From Acinetobacter sp. Marseille-Q1618 (GTDB lineage Bacteria; Pseudomonadota; Gammaproteobacteria; Pseudomonadales; Moraxellaceae): 64,000 bases of DNA. A program made the translations under genes and the position numbers. This document shows, one piece after another, positions 20,382-30,708 of the stretch (the first letter of the stretch is position 1; each line of letters opens with the position of its first letter). Under the pieces are notes generated by a model. It was not told the origin of the DNA, did not search any database, and saw only the letters and a list, made by a program, of their open reading frames with translations. The stretch covers positions 1,178,001-1,242,000 of the forward strand of contig NZ_CADDWJ010000001.1 in assembly GCF_902809855.1 (NCBI RefSeq). The letters are read 5' to 3'.

Positions 20382-21181
20382 TGCTGAAACAGCTCAAAGA
20401 AGATATCCAAGCTGTGTTTGCGCGTGATCCTGCTGCACGCAATACATTTGAAGTTTTAACCACTTATCCCGGCATTCATGCATTAATTATGCACCGTGTT
20501 GCGCACGAATTATGGAAAAAAGAATGTAAAACCTCAGCGCGTATTTTGTCCTCTTTTAGTCGTTTTGCTACAGGTATTGAAATCCATCCAGGTGCAAAAA
20601 TCGGTAAACGTTTTTTTATTGATCATGGCATGGGGGTGGTGATTGGTGAAACCGCTGAAATTGGCGATGATGTTACCCTGTATCATGGCGTGACCTTAGG
20701 TGGTACAACATGGAATAAAGGCAAACGTCATCCGACACTTGAAGATGGCGTTGTGGTAGGTGCAGGTGCAAAAATTTTAGGCCCCTTTACTGTAGGTAAA
20801 AATGCCAAAGTCGGTTCAAATGCAGTTGTTACCAAAGCCATTCCTGAAGGTGTAACGGCTGTGGGAAGTCCTGCACGTTTAATTTTCAAAGATAAAGAAA
20901 AAGACAATGTGCAAGAAAAACAACGCCGTGATTATGCTGAAAGTATTGGTTTCCAACCATATGCAGCTACCCAAGATCAATCCGATCCGATGCTTGAAGG
21001 TATGCGTGTTTTACTTGAGCGTATTCAACACAATGAAATGCGAATGAATAATTTATGTCACCGCTTATCTTTGCTTGACCCTACCTTTAATAAACAACAA
21101 GCCAAAGAAACGCCATTTAGTGACGAAGAGTTAAAAATTATTGATGAACTTCGCCGTGAATGTGAAGCGCAGAGTAAATAA
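20381..21181 (+). CDS. cysE: Serine O-acetyltransferase
   Basis: A 266-residue enzyme making O-acetylserine from serine and acetyl-CoA, the first step of cysteine synthesis. The left-handed beta-helix hexapeptide repeats run from [17 protein letters not shown] to the end of [15 protein letters not shown]. The catalytic histidines sit in [14 protein letters not shown] and [12 protein letters not shown]. The start at 20381 forms TGATG with the trmJ stop and has GAGGA upstream; a longer frame from 20345 is less likely. The C-terminal tail past the helix is longer than in the shortest CysE forms. A terminator follows. Confidence 0.96.
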   Translation: MLKQLKEDIQAVFARDPAARNTFEVLTTYPGIHALIMHRVAHELWKKECKTSARILSSFSRFATGIEIHPGAKIGKRFFIDHGMGVVIGETAEIGDDVTLYHGVTLGGTTWNKGKRHPTLEDGVVVGAGAKILGPFTVGKNAKVGSNAVVTKAIPEGVTAVGSPARLIFKDKEKDNVQEKQRRDYAESIGFQPYAATQDQSDPMLEGMRVLLERIQHNEMRMNNLCHRLSLLDPTFNKQQAKETPFSDEELKIIDELRRECEAQSK

Positions 21182-21184
21182 TTT

Positions 21185-21215
21185 AAAAATGCCTAGCTTA
21201 AACTGGGCATTTTTT
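21185..21215 (+). terminator. Terminator after cysE
   Basis: A 12-bp stem AAAAATGCCTAG / CTGGGCATTTTT with one wobble pair and a six-base loop ends in a T-run. Confidence 0.9.
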
Positions 21216-21376
21216 ACCAAATGATCATCACTTTAAAAATAGATTCAGTAAAACACGTGTATATTCTGTATAAATTTTAAAACTTAAAGCTTTAAACGTT
21301 GCATGTTTACATGACTTTTCTTAGACTGATACGCATATTTATTTTGACTTATACAACAAATTCTTGGAAGACAAAT

Positions 21377-22306
21377 ATGACGATTAAGCCCTTAGCAGTC
21401 GCTATTTTCTCAGCTTCATTACTTGCTGCGTGTTCTACAACCTCAATCAATAAAGCTCCCGAAAAAGCTGTCAACAATGAACCAATCGTCTACACTGAAC
21501 CAGAAATTTCACCACCTTTTTATGCACTGAATCCATTTAACTACGACCAACCTCCTGTTTTTGAATTAGAATTACAAAAAGCAGCAGCAGCACCTGTACA
21601 AAAAATGGAAGTGCCTGATCCAAATAATCCTGCTGCGAAAATCATTTTAGATACCAATAAACTGATTGTGCCAACAGTCAACAATACCCAACGTGCCTTA
21701 AAATATGCAGTAATTGCTGGACAAGATGAAATTGATATCACCAATATCGATGATTTTTTACAAATGGTTGAAGGTAAAGCACGTCACTATCCACCACAGT
21801 TTACCGATCGCCAAGAACGTCGTGGTTTTGAAAGTAAACTAAAAGAGGTTTCTGCTCAATTAGATACACTTGCAGCGAACCCAAATGCATCATTTGATAT
21901 CTTGATCCGTGCATTTAAAGCCAGCATCATGGGGCGTAATTTAGATTTAGGTTCAAGTTACACCACAAAATCACTGGACTATGCTCAACGTATTTTAAAA
22001 ATTAACAAAGATGACCAAGAAGCAAACTTATGGTTTGGTTTCTCTTTATCTGAAGGTGGCGGTCAAAAAGAAGCGATGCCTTATTTAAATAATGCAATGA
22101 AATCTGGCGTACAAGAAGCATATTTATCTTCTGTAAATAATTACTTATGGATGGATCAAAAAAAGAATGCGCTTCAAACTTTGAAAAACTACAAAGTAAA
22201 ATATCCAGATGAAGCAGAAGTTGTTGACCGTTTAGTTCAAGAAGTTGAAAAAGAAGGTCGCTACAATGTTTGGCAAATATTGAAAAACCCTGCTCAATCT
22301 AAATAA
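21377..22306 (+). CDS. Lipoprotein with TPR-like C-terminal half
   Basis: A 309-residue lipoprotein. The signal peptide ends in the lipobox LLAAC with C19 as the lipidated residue; the next residues (STT) contain no Asp at +2, so transfer to the outer membrane is expected. The start at 21377 has GGAAGA upstream; 26 extra in-frame codons before it look non-coding. After a Pro-rich linker the C-terminal half is helical with TPR-like pairs (DYAQRILKINKDDQEANLWFGFSLSEGG, AMPYLNNAMKSG, ALQTLKNYKVKYPDEAE). The function is unknown. The next gene encodes another lipoprotein in the same direction, 130 bases on. Confidence 0.75.
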   Translation: MTIKPLAVAIFSASLLAACSTTSINKAPEKAVNNEPIVYTEPEISPPFYALNPFNYDQPPVFELELQKAAAAPVQKMEVPDPNNPAAKIILDTNKLIVPTVNNTQRALKYAVIAGQDEIDITNIDDFLQMVEGKARHYPPQFTDRQERRGFESKLKEVSAQLDTLAANPNASFDILIRAFKASIMGRNLDLGSSYTTKSLDYAQRILKINKDDQEANLWFGFSLSEGGGQKEAMPYLNNAMKSGVQEAYLSSVNNYLWMDQKKNALQTLKNYKVKYPDEAEVVDRLVQEVEKEGRYNVWQILKNPAQSK

Positions 22307-22438
22307 TTGCGCAAAGTTTCGATATTGAAACATAAAAAATAGGTTGAGTTTCATCAACCTATTTTTTTGTGAAAAAAATTGAATTTTTCATGCAATATCG
22401 TATGATTTTTCTAAAATTAATTTGTGTAGAGGATGCTC

Positions 22439-24445
22439 ATGCAGCACAGTAAAAAAAACATACTGCTTATCCTTGCTGCGATGACGCCTTTGCTACTCAA
22501 TGGCTGTCAAGTTGTCAGTGTAAAAAGTCAGAAAGTGAATGTGACCATCGCCAATGAGCGAGACAGCATTCTCACACGTAACAAAATCAGTGAGGCAAGT
22601 TTAAATGTCTTGTCAATGACAGGCAGCGAAGCCAAAAAATGTACTGAACAACCTGATCAATGTATTCAAGACTTAGAAAAAATTCCACAGATACAAGATG
22701 AACAATTGTTATCTACGGCAAGTGAAGTTTATCTTGCAAAAGCCATTGCGCTCAGCAATTCATCTAGCTGTAAAATTAGTATAATTTCTAAACACCAATC
22801 TGAAGAAAAACAAAAGCTAAATCAAACTACATATGACGATTGTTTAGACCAGCAACTGGCAATGTTAGACAAGAGTATTCGTTATAGTTATGCCTACTTG
22901 TTTAAAACAGAACGTCAACCTCAAGATCGAATTTTTGATAACAGACAAGTCCAAATTCGAGATTTTTATAATCAAGCCTTAGCCAAAATGATCACTAGCT
23001 ATGGTTTACGCCACAAAGGCAATAAAACAGTTCCCAAAGATATTAAAATCGGGAAAAGTATTTATAGCATTGACTATAGTCACTACCCGCAATTAAATAC
23101 AGAAGAAGTCGAAAATTTATTGTCAAGCTATAATCTCAACTTTTCAGGTTTACGCTCTCTTAACCGCAGAGACGGTTTCGGTGCAGAATTTGTTGCCATT
23201 TTGACTGCGCCTAAAAAAGCAGAGGAAGACAAATATATTGTCGATCCTGTTCATCACCACTACCAAGGCGGTGTCAACCCAAATATCCATGACCCACGTT
23301 ATTTGGCAGTCAGTATTACAGCACAGCCCAAAACAGGCGAAAGTGTGGATGAAATTCTGCATAATCCAAATTTTAGCTTAAAGATTTATGACCCCTATTC
23401 AATAGAAAAAATCCAAGTGGCAAAAAAAGAATATCCACTTGCTGCAAATTTTTCTGCGCCTTATGGTTTATGGTTGGCTGAAAATAATCTAGGTGCTGCG
23501 GCTTATCTCACTTTGATAGATCGAGATCAACGTCTCACCATGCCACATTTGTATATGTTAGAGCCGTTTAACCCCAACAAAAAAGTCATTGTTTTAGTTC
23601 ATGGTTTAGCCAGCAGTCCTGAAGCATGGATTCGTTTAACCAACGATATCATGGGCGATCACGTACTTCGTGAGCATTATCAAGTATGGCAAGTATTCTA
23701 CTCAACCAATATGCCGATTTTAGAAAGTCGTTATCAAATTAATGCCATTATTAATCAAACTTTCAATTATATTGGCCAAGACACGCCTGCCGCTAAAGAT
23801 GCTGTGTTAGTTGGTCACAGTATGGGGGGTATTATTTCTCGCTTATTGGTGAGTGATATTAATTTAACTCAGCCTGCATTTAAGCTACTAAAAAACCGTC
23901 AATTAAATCGCTTTAAAGACGACCCTATATTTAGCGCACGTTTAAATATGCAACCGATCAACAACTTTGATCGAGCTATTTTCCTTTCTTCACCACATCG
24001 TGGCACTGAGTTTGCTGATCGTTGGTTTACTTTAGCGGCACGTAAGATCATTAAACTTCCTGGTGCGTTCTTAGGTGCGTTGGCTGATACGATTCAAGAT
24101 CAAGACTTAAGTGTGCAAAACTTTTTAAAAGATGTGGGCAATGGTCTTATTCAAAATGGTCCGAGTGATCTCAGTAATAACTCCAAATTTACTCAACTCA
24201 CTGAAAATGTCATGCCTAAAAAAGGAATGGTTTATCATTCTATCATCGGCAATAGCACCAACAGTGAAGACCCTGATGTGATGTCTGATGGAATCGTACC
24301 TTATAAAAGCGCACATTTAGATGGTGCTGCTTCTGAGATTATCATCAAAGGTGGCCATTCTATTCAAGAAACACCACAAGCTGTACTTGAGCTAAGACGG
24401 ATTCTAAGACTACATTTAGCACAATTGGGGATATACAAACCTTAA
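22439..24445 (+). CDS. Lipoprotein alpha/beta hydrolase (lipase/PGAP1-like)
   Basis: A 668-residue lipoprotein with lipobox LLNGC (C23). The start at 22439 leaves AGAGGA five bases upstream; an ATG two codons earlier overlaps that site. Residues 1-370 are a large N-terminal domain of unknown fold. The hydrolase domain follows, with VIVLVHGLASSPEAW (oxyanion region) and the nucleophile elbow VGHSMGG (S461). SPHRGTEFADRW, DGIVPYKSAH and the likely catalytic histidine in KGGHSIQ follow. It should act on an ester or amide at the outer membrane or cell surface; the substrate is unknown. A strong terminator follows. Confidence 0.85.
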   Translation: MQHSKKNILLILAAMTPLLLNGCQVVSVKSQKVNVTIANERDSILTRNKISEASLNVLSMTGSEAKKCTEQPDQCIQDLEKIPQIQDEQLLSTASEVYLAKAIALSNSSSCKISIISKHQSEEKQKLNQTTYDDCLDQQLAMLDKSIRYSYAYLFKTERQPQDRIFDNRQVQIRDFYNQALAKMITSYGLRHKGNKTVPKDIKIGKSIYSIDYSHYPQLNTEEVENLLSSYNLNFSGLRSLNRRDGFGAEFVAILTAPKKAEEDKYIVDPVHHHYQGGVNPNIHDPRYLAVSITAQPKTGESVDEILHNPNFSLKIYDPYSIEKIQVAKKEYPLAANFSAPYGLWLAENNLGAAAYLTLIDRDQRLTMPHLYMLEPFNPNKKVIVLVHGLASSPEAWIRLTNDIMGDHVLREHYQVWQVFYSTNMPILESRYQINAIINQTFNYIGQDTPAAKDAVLVGHSMGGIISRLLVSDINLTQPAFKLLKNRQLNRFKDDPIFSARLNMQPINNFDRAIFLSSPHRGTEFADRWFTLAARKIIKLPGAFLGALADTIQDQDLSVQNFLKDVGNGLIQNGPSDLSNNSKFTQLTENVMPKKGMVYHSIIGNSTNSEDPDVMSDGIVPYKSAHLDGAASEIIIKGGHSIQETPQAVLELRRILRLHLAQLGIYKP

Positions 24446-24459
24446 GCAAGCTAAAAATC

Positions 24460-24488
24460 AAAAGCCTGAGTTTAGACTCAGGCTTTTT
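24460..24488. terminator. Bidirectional terminator
   Basis: A perfect 12-bp stem AAAAGCCTGAGT / ACTCAGGCTTTT with a four-base loop and a T-run lies between the lipoprotein hydrolase and the convergent MFS gene. Confidence 0.92.
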
Positions 24489-24513
24489 AGTATTTAAAAT
24501 AATAGGGTCTTTA

Positions 24514-25908
24514 TTAAATGGATTTTAAGTTCAGTTGTTTTGCAGTTTTATCTGGATTTAGAAATAAAATCGCTAAAATAGCAACAACAACCAAATACAC
24601 ACCAATATAAGTAAAACTTTGATTCATTCCATAAATTAAGTTTGCAGCCATCTGTTCTGATAGCATTTCCCCCTTATGCGGTTGTACATACCCTGCCCGA
24701 TCCATCAAATGCCCGACCATTAAAGGTGATACAATTCCACCAATAGATGACAAGGACACCAATGTTGCCATCACTGCTGCACGTTGTTGTGAGCACACAC
24801 TATAACCCACAGTCATGGTTGCAAGTGGAAAAGTCATGGCTGCCCCAGCAGCAATGGTGATCAATAAAATTGCCAAATTTGCTTGAGTGTGTGGTAATAA
24901 CAAAAATGAAATGCCAGAAATTAAAATAATCACGCCAAAGTTGATGCCAAGTGCCACATGAACAGTATGTCCTTTTTTCATGAGGATACGTGAAATATAC
25001 CCTGCAAACATCAATGCAAAAGCTCCCAAAATCCATGGCAATGTGGACAGTGTACCGACCATTTGCGGACTTAACTGTGCCACCGTCGCAATATATTTAG
25101 GTGACCATGTGGTGAGAAAACCTAGTGGCCAAAAGCAGCCAATTCCTGTTAATACCGCCACAATAAACATTTTCGAACTAAAAATCTGAATATATGAAAC
25201 AGGTTGCAGTTGATCTACAACTGCTGCGATGCTGTGTGTATCAGCATTTAAGACCTCATCGTTTTGTACTGTTTTTTGTTCAGATGTATCACCAATATGG
25301 CTATATGGACCTTCTTTACATACACAGAACCAAATCACTGTCCAAATCAGACCAACTATGCCCAAAAAGCCAAAAGCCCAACGCCAGCCTAATTGTGGAT
25401 GTGCGATGATAGACGCCAAGACTGGCGCAGCAATAATCGGACCGATTGTAGTACCAGCAGCTACCATACTACTTGGAAAGCCACGTGCAGTAGGCTCAAA
25501 CCAACCTTGTACATGTTGCAAACTAATCGAAGATGCGGGTCCTTCGGCAGCACCTAAAATCACTCGAGTAATCAAAAGCGCCATTGCACCACCACCAAAT
25601 AGCATTGGGAACTGTAATATTGCCCAGCTCACGCCCATCACTAAAATGATCCATTTGGTTTGAATTTTCCCTGCGACAAAACCAACCACAACCCCTGAAA
25701 TTGCAAATAAAAAGAAAAATGAGCTGCCAATAAAACCAAACTCGGTACTGGTCATTGCAAGCTCTGCCATCGCTGATTCAGCAACCAGCCCCAAAACGGC
25801 TTTATCTGCAAAATTGATCATTTGAAAAATCATCAGTAAGGCAGTAACTAACCATGCTTTTTTTAACAATTTTGCTGATGTGAAATCATGAGCTGAGTGA
25901 TCCTTCAT
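24514..25908 (-). CDS. MFS transporter, anion:cation symporter type
   Basis: A 464-residue twelve-helix permease. The N-terminal helix pair around MINFADKAVLGLVAES and the loop GFVAGKIQTKWIILVMGVSW fit the major facilitator superfamily. RVILGAAEGPASSISLQHVQGWF resembles the anion:cation symporter subfamily that takes up aromatic and sugar acids. The exact substrate is not visible. The ribosome binding site GGAGG is excellent. It lies 23 bases after the OprD-type porin gene, so porin and inner-membrane carrier form one operon, near the cat and iac genes. Confidence 0.88.
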   Translation of the reverse strand: MKDHSAHDFTSAKLLKKAWLVTALLMIFQMINFADKAVLGLVAESAMAELAMTSTEFGFIGSSFFFLFAISGVVVGFVAGKIQTKWIILVMGVSWAILQFPMLFGGGAMALLITRVILGAAEGPASSISLQHVQGWFEPTARGFPSSMVAAGTTIGPIIAAPVLASIIAHPQLGWRWAFGFLGIVGLIWTVIWFCVCKEGPYSHIGDTSEQKTVQNDEVLNADTHSIAAVVDQLQPVSYIQIFSSKMFIVAVLTGIGCFWPLGFLTTWSPKYIATVAQLSPQMVGTLSTLPWILGAFALMFAGYISRILMKKGHTVHVALGINFGVIILISGISFLLLPHTQANLAILLITIAAGAAMTFPLATMTVGYSVCSQQRAAVMATLVSLSSIGGIVSPLMVGHLMDRAGYVQPHKGEMLSEQMAANLIYGMNQSFTYIGVYLVVVAILAILFLNPDKTAKQLNLKSI

Positions 25909-25931
25909 TTTTATACCTCCAGTTTAAGACT

Positions 25932-27197
25932 TTAAAATTTAAAGGTATATGTGGTTGCAATACGATCTTCGACAAAATCTGTGCCACGTGTATTTCCTGC
26001 GCCATATTTAATATCTGCACGAATATGTCGCCACTCAAAGCCTAAACCTTTAAAGGTGCCTTCAGGTATGGTGTAATTGACAATGACATTTTTCTCAGTT
26101 TCTTGGTTATCTTTTAAGCCTGGACGATAAATTTCACTACCGTTCAGATAACGTAAAGTAAGTTTTAAACCTGGTATACCTGCTTCTTTAAAGTCATAGC
26201 TATATAAAACATGCCAAGTAAACTCTTTGGCACGATAAAAACCTAATGATGACCAACTTTGTAAAAATGGTTGTGGAACATAGCCTCCCAATACAGGGAT
26301 TGCATGTTCGCCCATATGCTTTTGTACACCTGCGGTTAAGGTGTTTGCACCATTTTGAATGGTCGTTTGTAGACCAACTGACTGTGTATCAATATCACCA
26401 AAATAAGCATCGCCATCTTCGGTATAGTTAAAATAACGTGCATCGACTTTGATTTTGCTTTTGCCAACGTGTTCGGTATAAGCTGCATTTAAATAATGTT
26501 GTTGATAAATATCTTCGAGTTGTCCAAACCAGTATGCACCTGATAATTTTGGATTAAAGTTATAATCCAAACCGACAAAATTTAAACCATCGCTTTCTTT
26601 GTTTGGATCGGTTGAGCCAGCTAAAGTTAATTTCTCAAACTCATCATCATCACGTGCATTGATATGGGTAAAACGACCTGCTGAGATTTTTAAATTTTCA
26701 ATCTCTTTACTTTCTAACATTGCGCCTGCAAAAGTAGTAACCAACTGCCGCGAATCATCAATCGCCAATACAGGTGTTTTGGGAAATAACTCACCTACTT
26801 TGAGTTCAGTATCTTGATATTTCAGTTTTAAAGTTGCGCCCAGTTTTAAAAAGTCACGCTCTTGTTTAGCTGCCGCTGTATCATAATGAAATACCGTATC
26901 CAATCGTTCTTCGTTATGATCACTTAAACGCAGTGCATATTGAAAACCAAGGTCTAAACCGACTTGTACGGGTGTATCGGTATAACCCGACTCAAAACGA
27001 CCCGTTAATCCTTGCGACCAACTTCCAAGATCTTTGTTCGTGCCCTCTAAATCTCGTTCCACATAAAAATTTCGTAAATACACCGATTTTTGGCTGTCCT
27101 GCCAAAAATCTGCATAAGCGGTATTTACACTCAGAACAGCTAAAAATGCTAGATTTACACCACGTTGCGCTTGATATAAGCGATTGAATTTGAACAT
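25932..27197 (-). CDS. OprD family outer-membrane porin
   Basis: A 421-residue precursor with a signal peptide (hydrophobic VNLAFLAVLSVNTAYA) and a beta-barrel ending in the required aromatic residue (TYTFKF). Features of the OprD family of substrate-specific carboxylate channels are the early DFWQDSQKSVYLRNFYVERD, SWSQGLTGRFESGYTDTPVQVGLD, and VGELFPKTPVLAIDDSRQL. The ATG at 27197 has GAAAGGA upstream, six codons inside a longer frame. Members near aromatic catabolism genes (BenF/PhaK-like) import aromatic acids. It is first in an operon with the MFS gene and has a conserved element about 170 bases upstream of its start. Confidence 0.88.
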   Translation of the reverse strand: MFKFNRLYQAQRGVNLAFLAVLSVNTAYADFWQDSQKSVYLRNFYVERDLEGTNKDLGSWSQGLTGRFESGYTDTPVQVGLDLGFQYALRLSDHNEERLDTVFHYDTAAAKQERDFLKLGATLKLKYQDTELKVGELFPKTPVLAIDDSRQLVTTFAGAMLESKEIENLKISAGRFTHINARDDDEFEKLTLAGSTDPNKESDGLNFVGLDYNFNPKLSGAYWFGQLEDIYQQHYLNAAYTEHVGKSKIKVDARYFNYTEDGDAYFGDIDTQSVGLQTTIQNGANTLTAGVQKHMGEHAIPVLGGYVPQPFLQSWSSLGFYRAKEFTWHVLYSYDFKEAGIPGLKLTLRYLNGSEIYRPGLKDNQETEKNVIVNYTIPEGTFKGLGFEWRHIRADIKYGAGNTRGTDFVEDRIATTYTFKF

Positions 27198-27367
27198 TAT
27201 GGAAATCCTTTCCAAATATTTTAAAATTGTTGTACTCAGTCTTTAGATGCAGTCATTACGACCGTGTAGAGATAAATAGCATCCATTTATGTTTTATAAA
27301 TTCCTTTATTTTTAAAAGATTTATAAACATATAAAGATTTATCTCTCACCCTATTATTTTAATTATT

Positions 27368-27409
27368 AATGTAATTTTCCATATAAATTTAAGTATATGT
27401 TTATACCTT
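27368..27409 (-). promoter_or_regulatory. 42-bp element shared with the region upstream of the second MFS gene
   Basis: This stretch aligns without gaps with 48087-48128: identical blocks of 16 (AATGTAATTTTCCATA), 10 (TTAAGTATAT) and 10 (TTTATACCTT) bases, separated by five and one variable bases. Both copies are 170-220 bases upstream of a minus-strand transport gene start. It contains the dyad AAGTATA-N4-TATACcTT. The gap 27198-27529 otherwise holds only AT-rich sequence and a terminator. Confidence 0.65.
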
Positions 27410-27417
27410 TTGACTAT
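27403..27417. promoter_or_regulatory. Near-match to the CatM operator
   Basis: The sequence ATACCTTTTGACTAT differs at two of 15 positions from the ATAC-N7-GTAT site in front of catB. It overlaps the shared 42-bp element upstream of the porin operon, so CatM or a related LysR protein might control uptake. This is an inference from sequence only. Confidence 0.35.
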
Positions 27418-27478
27418 ACTATTATCATATTTTTAAAATATTGATATATTTCAATACTGTTTTATTCATTTTCAAATA

Positions 27479-27510
27479 AAATAGCGAGCCATTGCTGACT
27501 CGCTATTTTT
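27479..27510. terminator. Terminator after the NTF2-like gene
   Basis: A perfect 10-bp stem AAATAGCGAG / CTCGCTATTT with a ten-base loop lies 20 bases beyond the stop of the minus-strand gene, with T-rich sequence on the minus side. Confidence 0.85.
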
Positions 27511-27529
27511 CTAAAACCGCAATATAGGC

Positions 27530-27922
27530 TTAAGCTAAGAACGTTTCTTGTAAATAGCGCCAGTACATTTTCCCATCCTGCTCCACCAACAAGACTGAAG
27601 CACGACGACTGGTTACACCTGCATCTTTGTGATGGGTTTCAGTATAATTCATTAAAATTGCATCATCTTTTTGCATCACAATTTCTGCATCAGAAATGAC
27701 AATTTTTAAATCAGGAATATTACCTTGATTATTTTTAAACAACTGTACAACCTGTTCATATTGAATACGTTTACCTGCTGCACCCACCATTTCAAAATCT
27801 TGAGTGAAATATTCTATCAGTTCGGCAAGTTGAACATCCGTACCTTTTGCATTAAATACCGCTTGAATCAATTCATGTAAAGTGTATGTGCTTTGAATTG
27901 CTGCTTCTTTATTTAGTGCCAT
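27530..27922 (-). CDS. NTF2-like (SnoaL fold) protein
   Basis: A 130-residue single-domain protein of the NTF2/SnoaL-like fold: an initial helix pair, then the LAELIEYFTQDFEMVG strand-turn, a central strand DLKIVISDAEIVMQ and a final strand pair MYWRYLQETFLA. Members are small isomerases, dehydratases or hydroxylase partners, so no activity can be assigned. TAAGGA precedes the ATG. It lies between catM and the porin operon, in the same direction as both, and has its own terminator. Upstream is TTTAAATGTAATTTTC (27966-27981), which also opens the 48.1-kb copy of the shared element. Confidence 0.7.
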   Translation of the reverse strand: MALNKEAAIQSTYTLHELIQAVFNAKGTDVQLAELIEYFTQDFEMVGAAGKRIQYEQVVQLFKNNQGNIPDLKIVISDAEIVMQKDDAILMNYTETHHKDAGVTSRRASVLLVEQDGKMYWRYLQETFLA

Positions 27923-28087
27923 AATTTATCCTTATTTAGCGCCAATGATTTACCAATAATACAAATTTAAATGTAATTTTCAATTTAAAAATATATTTTA
28001 TCAATAAAATATTGTTGCAAATCCTATAAAGTGTCACGCAAAAACCCTTGAAAGTCGATCTATTGCAAGCTAAAAATAGAATGACCT

Positions 28088-29008
<921 letters not shown>

Positions 29009-29025
29009 TTAAATCTCCATTTATA

Positions 29026-29040
29026 TACCTTTTAAGTATC
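29026..29040. promoter_or_regulatory. CatM operator in the catM-catB gap
   Basis: ATACCTTTTAAGTAT is an exact fit to the ATAC-N7-GTAT consensus known for CatM and BenM. It lies 84 bases before the catB start and 21 bases before catM, as expected for the recognition site controlling both promoters. A second ATAC at 29046 with a weaker right half (GCTC) may be part of the activation site. Confidence 0.8.
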
Positions 29041-29123
29041 TAAAAATACCAATTTGGCTCTAGTTTAAGATATTACATTAATTTAGGGTATATAAATAGA
29101 TTAACATTTAAGAAATATTTGCA

Positions 29124-30233
29124 ATGTATAAGTCCATAGAAACATTGCTTGTTGAGATTCCAACCATCCGTCCGCATAAGATGGCGGTTGCAACAATGCA
29201 AACACAAACCTTAGTACTGGTGAAAGTAAGCACTGAAGACGGCTTTATCGGCTGGGGCGAAGCAACCACAATCGGTGGCTTAGGCTATGGCGAAGAAAGT
29301 CCAGAAAGTGTTAAAACCAATATTGATACTTATTTTGCGCCATTATTAAAAACATTAAATGGTTTGAATGTTGCTCAAACCATGCAAATAATTAACCGCA
29401 ATATCAATGGCAACCGTTTTGCAAAATGTGCGATTCAAACGGCTCTACTTGATATTCAAGCACAACGCTTAGGCTTGCCTTTGAGTGAAGTGTTAGGTGG
29501 TCGTTTGCGTGATAGCATTTCGGTGCTATGGGTGCTCGCTTCAGGTAATACGGAAAAAGACATTGCTGAAGCACAAAAAATGATCGCAAGCAAACGTCAC
29601 AATGTCTTCAAACTGAAAATTGGTTCACGCCCAGTTGAACAAGATGTCGAACATGTGTTGGCGATCAAAAAAGCATTAGGTGATGACATTTCTATTCGTG
29701 TCGATGTTAATCGTGCTTGGTCTGAACTCACTGCAATTAAAGGCATTCAAATGCTGCAAGATGGTGGTGTGGATCTGATTGAACAACCTTGTGCGATTCA
29801 TAATATTGATGCAATGCAACGTCTTACACGTAAGTTCGATGTCGCGATCATGGCAGACGAATCCTTAATGGGTCCACAAAGTGCTTATGAGCTGGCAAAA
29901 CATAATGCAGCCTCAGTTTTTGCCGTTAAAGTTGCACAGTCTGGCGGTTTAATCGAAGGCTGCGAAGTTGGGAAAATTGCCACCCTTGCAGGGATCGACC
30001 TCTATGGCGGAACGATGTTGGAAGGTCCTGTAGGTACTGTTGCATCTGCACATGTATTCGCTACTTTCAGTAACTTAGCATATGGCACTGAACTGTTTGG
30101 TCCATTACTACTCACTGAACAAATTTTAAAAACGCCACTTCAGTACGAAAATTTTGAGCTGAAAATCCCAACAGGTTTAGGCTTGGGTATTGAATTGGAT
30201 GAAGACAAAATCGACAACCTACGCCGTCAATAA
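29124..30233 (+). CDS. catB: Muconate cycloisomerase
   Basis: A 369-residue enolase-superfamily enzyme that converts cis,cis-muconate to muconolactone with Mn2+. Visible catalytic parts are the lysine motif VFKLKIGSRP, metal ligands in IRVDVNRAW (Asp), LIEQPC (Glu) and IMADESLMGP (Asp), and the late lysine in VFAVKVAQSGG. The length fits the family. The ribosome binding site is weak. First gene of catBCIJFD, divergent from catM. Confidence 0.96.
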   Translation: MYKSIETLLVEIPTIRPHKMAVATMQTQTLVLVKVSTEDGFIGWGEATTIGGLGYGEESPESVKTNIDTYFAPLLKTLNGLNVAQTMQIINRNINGNRFAKCAIQTALLDIQAQRLGLPLSEVLGGRLRDSISVLWVLASGNTEKDIAEAQKMIASKRHNVFKLKIGSRPVEQDVEHVLAIKKALGDDISIRVDVNRAWSELTAIKGIQMLQDGGVDLIEQPCAIHNIDAMQRLTRKFDVAIMADESLMGPQSAYELAKHNAASVFAVKVAQSGGLIEGCEVGKIATLAGIDLYGGTMLEGPVGTVASAHVFATFSNLAYGTELFGPLLLTEQILKTPLQYENFELKIPTGLGLGIELDEDKIDNLRRQ

Positions 30234-30247
30234 TTGAAGGAGTCACC

Positions 30248-30538
30248 ATGCTTTTCCAAGTCAAAATGGACGTTCATATCCCTTTAGATATGCCAAGCGA
30301 TAAAGCCAATGAAATTAAAGCCGTTGAAAAAGCATATTCTCAAGATTTGCAACGACAAGGTAAATGGCGTCATATTTGGCGTATTACAGGTCAATATTCA
30401 AACATCAGTATTTTTGATGTTGAGAGTAATGAAGAATTGCACAATATCTTACAAGGCTTACCGCTTTATCCTTATATGGATATTCAAGTCACTGCCTTGA
30501 ACCGTCATCCTTCTTCAATTCGTGAAGATGACACCTGA
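30248..30538 (+). CDS. catC: Muconolactone delta-isomerase
   Basis: A 96-residue enzyme that moves the double bond of muconolactone to give 3-oxoadipate enol-lactone. It matches the family from MLFQVKMDVHIPLDMPSD through KWRHIWRITGQYSNISIFDV to LPLYPYMDIQVTALNRHPS. Active enzymes are ring-shaped decamers. AAGGAG precedes the ATG, 14 bases after catB. It is followed by a 203-base gap with a hairpin before catI. Confidence 0.97.
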   Translation: MLFQVKMDVHIPLDMPSDKANEIKAVEKAYSQDLQRQGKWRHIWRITGQYSNISIFDVESNEELHNILQGLPLYPYMDIQVTALNRHPSSIREDDT

Positions 30539-30548
30539 TCAAAAAAAT

Positions 30549-30578
30549 CAAACCATTCTAATTACTTAGGATGGTTTG
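30549..30578 (+). terminator. Hairpin after catC inside the cat operon
   Basis: A 13-bp stem CAAACCATTCTAA / TTAGGATGGTTTG (one wobble) with a four-base loop lies ten bases past the catC stop. Only a short GTTTTA follows, so it may attenuate or process the transcript rather than stop it fully. Confidence 0.55.
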
Positions 30579-30662
30579 AATCCGTTTTATACCACATTAT
30601 TTAAAACTGAATAACGCACCATAATATTTCAAATTGATATTCAGCTTTTAAAAAATGTGCAG

Positions 30663-30708
30663 GCATAAATTTTTATGCATAAGTATTTTGAAATGATATT
30701 TATGCATA
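30663..30708. promoter_or_regulatory. Dyad and direct repeats upstream of catI
   Basis: GCATAAA and TTTATGC form an inverted repeat at 30663-30678, and TTTATGCATA occurs twice (30672-30681 and 30699-30708), 27 bases apart. They end 34 bases before the catI start and might mark a second promoter or operator. Confidence 0.4.

Noticed and set aside
25229-25663. A 144-codon open frame antisense to the MFS gene
   Set aside because: It is fully inside the well-supported MFS gene on the other strand and its translation is low-complexity and Pro/Cys-rich, as expected of a shadow frame.
27198-27478. A possible small gene in the gap upstream of the porin
   Set aside because: The stretch is very AT-rich, has no frame with a start site of note, and is better explained as promoter and regulatory DNA.
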